Translations under genes and position numbers: made by a program
Assembly (NCBI GenBank): GCA_018065295.1
Contig: JAGHTQ010000201.1
Location: forward strand, 1-7,033
Length of the DNA: 7,033 nt
Origin: Candidatus Colimonas fimequi
Lineage (GTDB): Bacteria > Bacillota > Clostridia > Peptostreptococcales > Anaerovoracaceae
Direction: 5' to 3'
The notes under the pieces: generated by a model
What the model saw: only the letters and a program-made list of their open reading frames with translations
What the model was told of the DNA's origin: nothing
The model's database searches: none
Part shown: positions 4,962-7,033 of the stretch, piece by piece
Numbering within the stretch: position 1 is the stretch's first letter
Layout: each line of letters opens with the position of its first letter

Positions 4962-6725
4962 ATGGAAAACTACGACTTTAGTGGTTGGGCTACCAAAGCG
5001 AACCTCAAGTGTTCCGACGGTAGAACCATCATGAAAGACGCATTCAAGGCACAGGACGGAGCGCTTGTTCCTCTCGTTTGGAACCATCAGCACAACGATC
5101 CTGAAGATGTCCTTGGCCATGCACTTCTCGAGAACCGAGATGAAGGTGTGTACGCATACTGTACATTTAATGAAAGCGAAACTGGTAAGACAGCTAAGCT
5201 TCTTGTTCAGCATGGCGACGTAAGCGCTCTTTCAATCTACGCAAATCAGCTTCAGCAGAACCTCAACAACGTCGTTCACGGTAACATCCGCGAAGTATCG
5301 CTCGTTCTTGCTGGCGCAAACCCCGGCGCATTCATCGACGCAGTAATTAAGCATGGTGAAGAGAGCGACGAGGAAGCTGTCATCTATACTGGAGAACCCA
5401 TTGAGCTTTTCCACTCAGAAGAGGCAGCTGAAGAACCCGCTGCAGAGGAACCCGCAGCAGAAGTTACAGAGGAAGAGGGCGAACTCGCTCATTCCGACGA
5501 AAAGAAAGCAACAACAGTTGGCGATGTATACAATTCATTCACAGAAGAGCAGAAGACTGTTGTACACGCACTCATCGGTGAAGCACTTGCTATGGCAGGC
5601 GTATCCGATGATGACGAATCTAACGAAAAATCTGAAGGAGGATCAGACATGAAACACAACGTATTTGAGAACGACACTCAGGAAAACACACTTGCACACG
5701 ACGCTATGGAAACCATCATCAACGATGGTAAGCGTTACGGCTCCCTGAAGGAGAGCTTCCTTGCTCATGCACAGGACTACGGTATCGAGAACATCGACTA
5801 CCTCTTCCCCGAAGCAAAGAGCGTAAACAACACACCCGAGTACATCAAGAGAGACACGTCTTGGGTAGCTACTGTAATGAACGGCGTAGGCCATACACCC
5901 TTCTCTAGAATTAAGTCTGTATTCGCAGACATCACTGCTGACGAAGCAAGAGCTAAGGGTTACATCAAGGGCAAGCTCAAGAAGGAAGAAGTATTCTCGC
6001 TCCTTAAGAGAACAACCACACCTACAACCATCTATAAGAAACAGAAGCTCGACCGTGACGACATCATCGACATCACAGACATGGATGTTGTAGCATTCAT
6101 CAAGTCCGAGATGAGACTCATGCTTGACGAGGAAATTGCAAGAGCAATCCTTGTAAGCGACGGCCGTCTCACATCTGATGACGATCACATCAACACTGAC
6201 TGCGTAAGACCTATCTGGACTGATAAGGCTCTTTACACAATTAAGAAGAGAGTAGACCTCGCTGCTGGCTCCACTGGCGCTGATAAGGCTAGAGCATTCA
6301 TCGATGCTTGCATCAGAGCTCGTAAAGACTATAAGGGTTCTGGTAACCCCGTATGCTTCACAACTGAGGACATGGTTACAGAGTGCCTCCTTCTCGAGGA
6401 CTCCATCGGCCGTAAGATTTACCCCACAGTTGAATCTCTCGCTACAACTCTCCGTGTAAGCAAGATCGTAACTGTTGAAGTTATGGAAGGCCTTACAAGA
6501 GTTGGTACCGTTGCTGATGATGGCGACACAGACACTCGTGAACTCGGTGCTATCCTTGTTAACCTTAACGACTACAAGGTAGGTGCTGATAAGGGCGGCG
6601 CTATCGCTATGTTCGACGACTTCGACATCGACTACAACCAGCAGAAGTACCTCATCGAGACACGTATCTCTGGCGCGCTCATTAAGCCTTACTCTGCTAT
6701 CGCTGTTGAGTTCGTACAGGCGTAA
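4962..6725 (+). CDS. Prohead protease fused to major capsid protein
   Basis: This 587-residue frame joins two proteins that are separate in HK97. Residues 1 to about 130 are an HK97-like prohead serine protease. NHQHNDPEDVLGHAL (41-55) contains candidate catalytic histidines H42/H44, GDVSALSIYA (85-94) the probable nucleophile Ser91, and IREVSLVLAGANPGAF (109-124) the conserved closing strand with E111. Residues 132-182 form an acidic linker with EEPAA repeats, and 185-215 a short helical segment that could serve as scaffold. The HK97-fold capsid protein starts around 230. It includes ENIDYLFPEAKS (276-287), HTPFSRIKSVFAD (311-323), a probable extended loop ADEARAKGYIKGKLKKEEVF (326-345), RTTTPTTIYKKQKLDRDD (350-367), and a C-terminal domain ending in EFVQA. 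AAGGAG at 4946-4951 lies 10 bases before ATG 4962. The fusion would supply protease, scaffold and shell in one chain, cut during maturation; the internal start at 5649 could add free capsid protein. Confidence 0.95.
   Translation: MENYDFSGWATKANLKCSDGRTIMKDAFKAQDGALVPLVWNHQHNDPEDVLGHALLENRDEGVYAYCTFNESETGKTAKLLVQHGDVSALSIYANQLQQNLNNVVHGNIREVSLVLAGANPGAFIDAVIKHGEESDEEAVIYTGEPIELFHSEEAAEEPAAEEPAAEVTEEEGELAHSDEKKATTVGDVYNSFTEEQKTVVHALIGEALAMAGVSDDDESNEKSEGGSDMKHNVFENDTQENTLAHDAMETIINDGKRYGSLKESFLAHAQDYGIENIDYLFPEAKSVNNTPEYIKRDTSWVATVMNGVGHTPFSRIKSVFADITADEARAKGYIKGKLKKEEVFSLLKRTTTPTTIYKKQKLDRDDIIDITDMDVVAFIKSEMRLMLDEEIARAILVSDGRLTSDDDHINTDCVRPIWTDKALYTIKKRVDLAAGSTGADKARAFIDACIRARKDYKGSGNPVCFTTEDMVTECLLLEDSIGRKIYPTVESLATTLRVSKIVTVEVMEGLTRVGTVADDGDTDTRELGAILVNLNDYKVGADKGGAIAMFDDFDIDYNQQKYLIETRISGALIKPYSAIAVEFVQA
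5430..5459 (+). repeat. Two tandem 15-base units encoding EEPAA
   Basis: Units 5430-5444 and 5445-5459 both encode Glu-Glu-Pro-Ala-Ala and differ at only a few third positions. They lie in the acidic linker between the protease domain and the capsid domain of the fusion. They probably arose by local duplication and act as a flexible or extended spacer. Confidence 0.75.
5635..5641 (+). promoter_or_regulatory. Strong internal ribosome binding site before the capsid domain
   Basis: AAGGAGG inside the protease-capsid frame is a near-perfect Shine-Dalgarno sequence, with ideal 7-base spacing to the in-frame ATG at 5649. It is a better match than the AAGGAG with 10-base spacing that serves the full-length gene. 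In the protein it is read as part of the linker sequence SEGGSD. Confidence 0.7.
5649..6725 (+). CDS. Major capsid protein, probable internal-start product
   Basis: An in-frame ATG at residue 230 of the fusion is preceded by AAGGAGG, 7 bases away. It would yield a 358-residue protein beginning MKHNVFENDTQ, about the size of a complete HK97-fold capsid subunit. The start lies exactly between the acidic/helical linker and the capsid domain. Codon use shifts here: all arginine codons I read downstream are AGA or CGT and I see no TTG leucine, while the protease part uses CGA and CGC among its three arginines. That fits much higher translation of the capsid part. Hundreds of capsid copies are needed per particle but far fewer proteases, so separate production makes sense. 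I recall that homologous fusions carry a similar Gly-Gly-x-Asp-Met junction. The existence of the separate product is inferred from sequence, not shown. Confidence 0.62.
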   Translation: MKHNVFENDTQENTLAHDAMETIINDGKRYGSLKESFLAHAQDYGIENIDYLFPEAKSVNNTPEYIKRDTSWVATVMNGVGHTPFSRIKSVFADITADEARAKGYIKGKLKKEEVFSLLKRTTTPTTIYKKQKLDRDDIIDITDMDVVAFIKSEMRLMLDEEIARAILVSDGRLTSDDDHINTDCVRPIWTDKALYTIKKRVDLAAGSTGADKARAFIDACIRARKDYKGSGNPVCFTTEDMVTECLLLEDSIGRKIYPTVESLATTLRVSKIVTVEVMEGLTRVGTVADDGDTDTRELGAILVNLNDYKVGADKGGAIAMFDDFDIDYNQQKYLIETRISGALIKPYSAIAVEFVQA

Positions 6726-6753
6726 GTCTTAAATAGTAAAGGAGAATTTCAAA

Positions 6754-7033
6754 ATGGCTAGATGGCATGGTACAATCGGCTTCGTAATGTTCAAAGAGGA
6801 GCCCGCAGATTCTGGTATTTGGATCGAAGTTCCTGTAGAACGTACGTACTCAGGCAATGTGCTTAGAAAGTCTATGCGCAATACACCAACAGAGCACGTA
6901 AACGACGACATCAACATCTCCAACGAGATCAGCGTTGTTGCCGATCCATTTGCCTACCAGAATTCTCAATACATTAAGTACGCAGAATTCATGGGTGCTA
7001 GATGGAAGATTACTAACATCGAAATCCAGTATC
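6754..7033 (+). CDS. Probable head-closure or connector protein, N-terminal part
   Basis: The gene starts at ATG 6754, with AAAGGAG (6738-6744) 9 bases upstream, and is still open at the window end after 93 residues. It begins MARWHGTIGFVMF and is beta-rich. Recognisable elements are GIWIEVPVERTYSGNVLR (21-38), NDDINISNEISVVADPFAYQ (50-69), and KYAEFMGARWKITNIEIQY (75-93). I recall this pattern from small phage proteins directly after the capsid gene in Clostridia phages, often annotated as hypothetical or as a head-closure/stopper protein of the SPP1 gp16 type. The beta-strand character, the position and the MGxxWKVTxxE-like strand support such a role, closing the head below the connector. 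The C-terminus is missing, so length cannot be judged. The specific role is an inference; a minor capsid or neck protein is also possible. Confidence 0.6.
   Translation, partial: MARWHGTIGFVMFKEEPADSGIWIEVPVERTYSGNVLRKSMRNTPTEHVNDDINISNEISVVADPFAYQNSQYIKYAEFMGARWKITNIEIQY

Noticed and set aside
5643..6188. A 181-codon antisense open frame inside the capsid region
   Set aside because: It lies wholly opposite a clearly recognised capsid domain, is Cys- and Val-rich without any recognisable domain, and is explained by the biased codon use of the sense strand.

Overview
This window looks like the DNA-packaging and head-morphogenesis module of a tailed, HK97-type siphophage or prophage. The likely host is a Clostridia/Firmicutes bacterium, possibly gut-associated. 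I base this on near-continuous same-strand genes, strong AAGGAG-type ribosome binding sites before most genes, moderate G+C, and protein families I recognise from phages of Lachnospiraceae and related Clostridia. The host is an inference from protein resemblance; there is no host marker gene, integrase or attachment site here.

Layout, all on the + strand: (1) the C-terminal end of a probable small terminase subunit (to 245); (2) an HNH endonuclease-like protein (235-657), overlapping the previous stop; (3) a probable head-tail connector (669-1004); (4) a phage protein with an N-terminal HHGILGMRWGIRRYQ signature and a long Asn/Gln tract (1016-1924); (5) the large terminase subunit (1961-3703); (6) the portal protein (3727-4956); (7) a prohead protease fused in frame to the major capsid protein (4962-6725), with a strong internal ribosome binding site and ATG at 5649 that could give the capsid protein on its own; (8) the start of a probable head-closure/connector protein (6754 to the window end). 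The longest gap between genes is 36 bases (1925-1960). I see no convincing promoter, terminator, tRNA, CRISPR array or insertion sequence.

The genes fit one assembly line. The portal and capsid protein build the procapsid. The protease domain matures it. The small and large terminase, probably helped by the HNH protein, cut and pump DNA through the portal. The connector and head-closure proteins then seal the head and join it to the tail.

I do not see an undescribed defence or mobile system. The points most worth a second look are the internal capsid start with a codon-usage change at the same boundary, the polyN/Q protein in the packaging cluster, and the connector gene lying before the large terminase.
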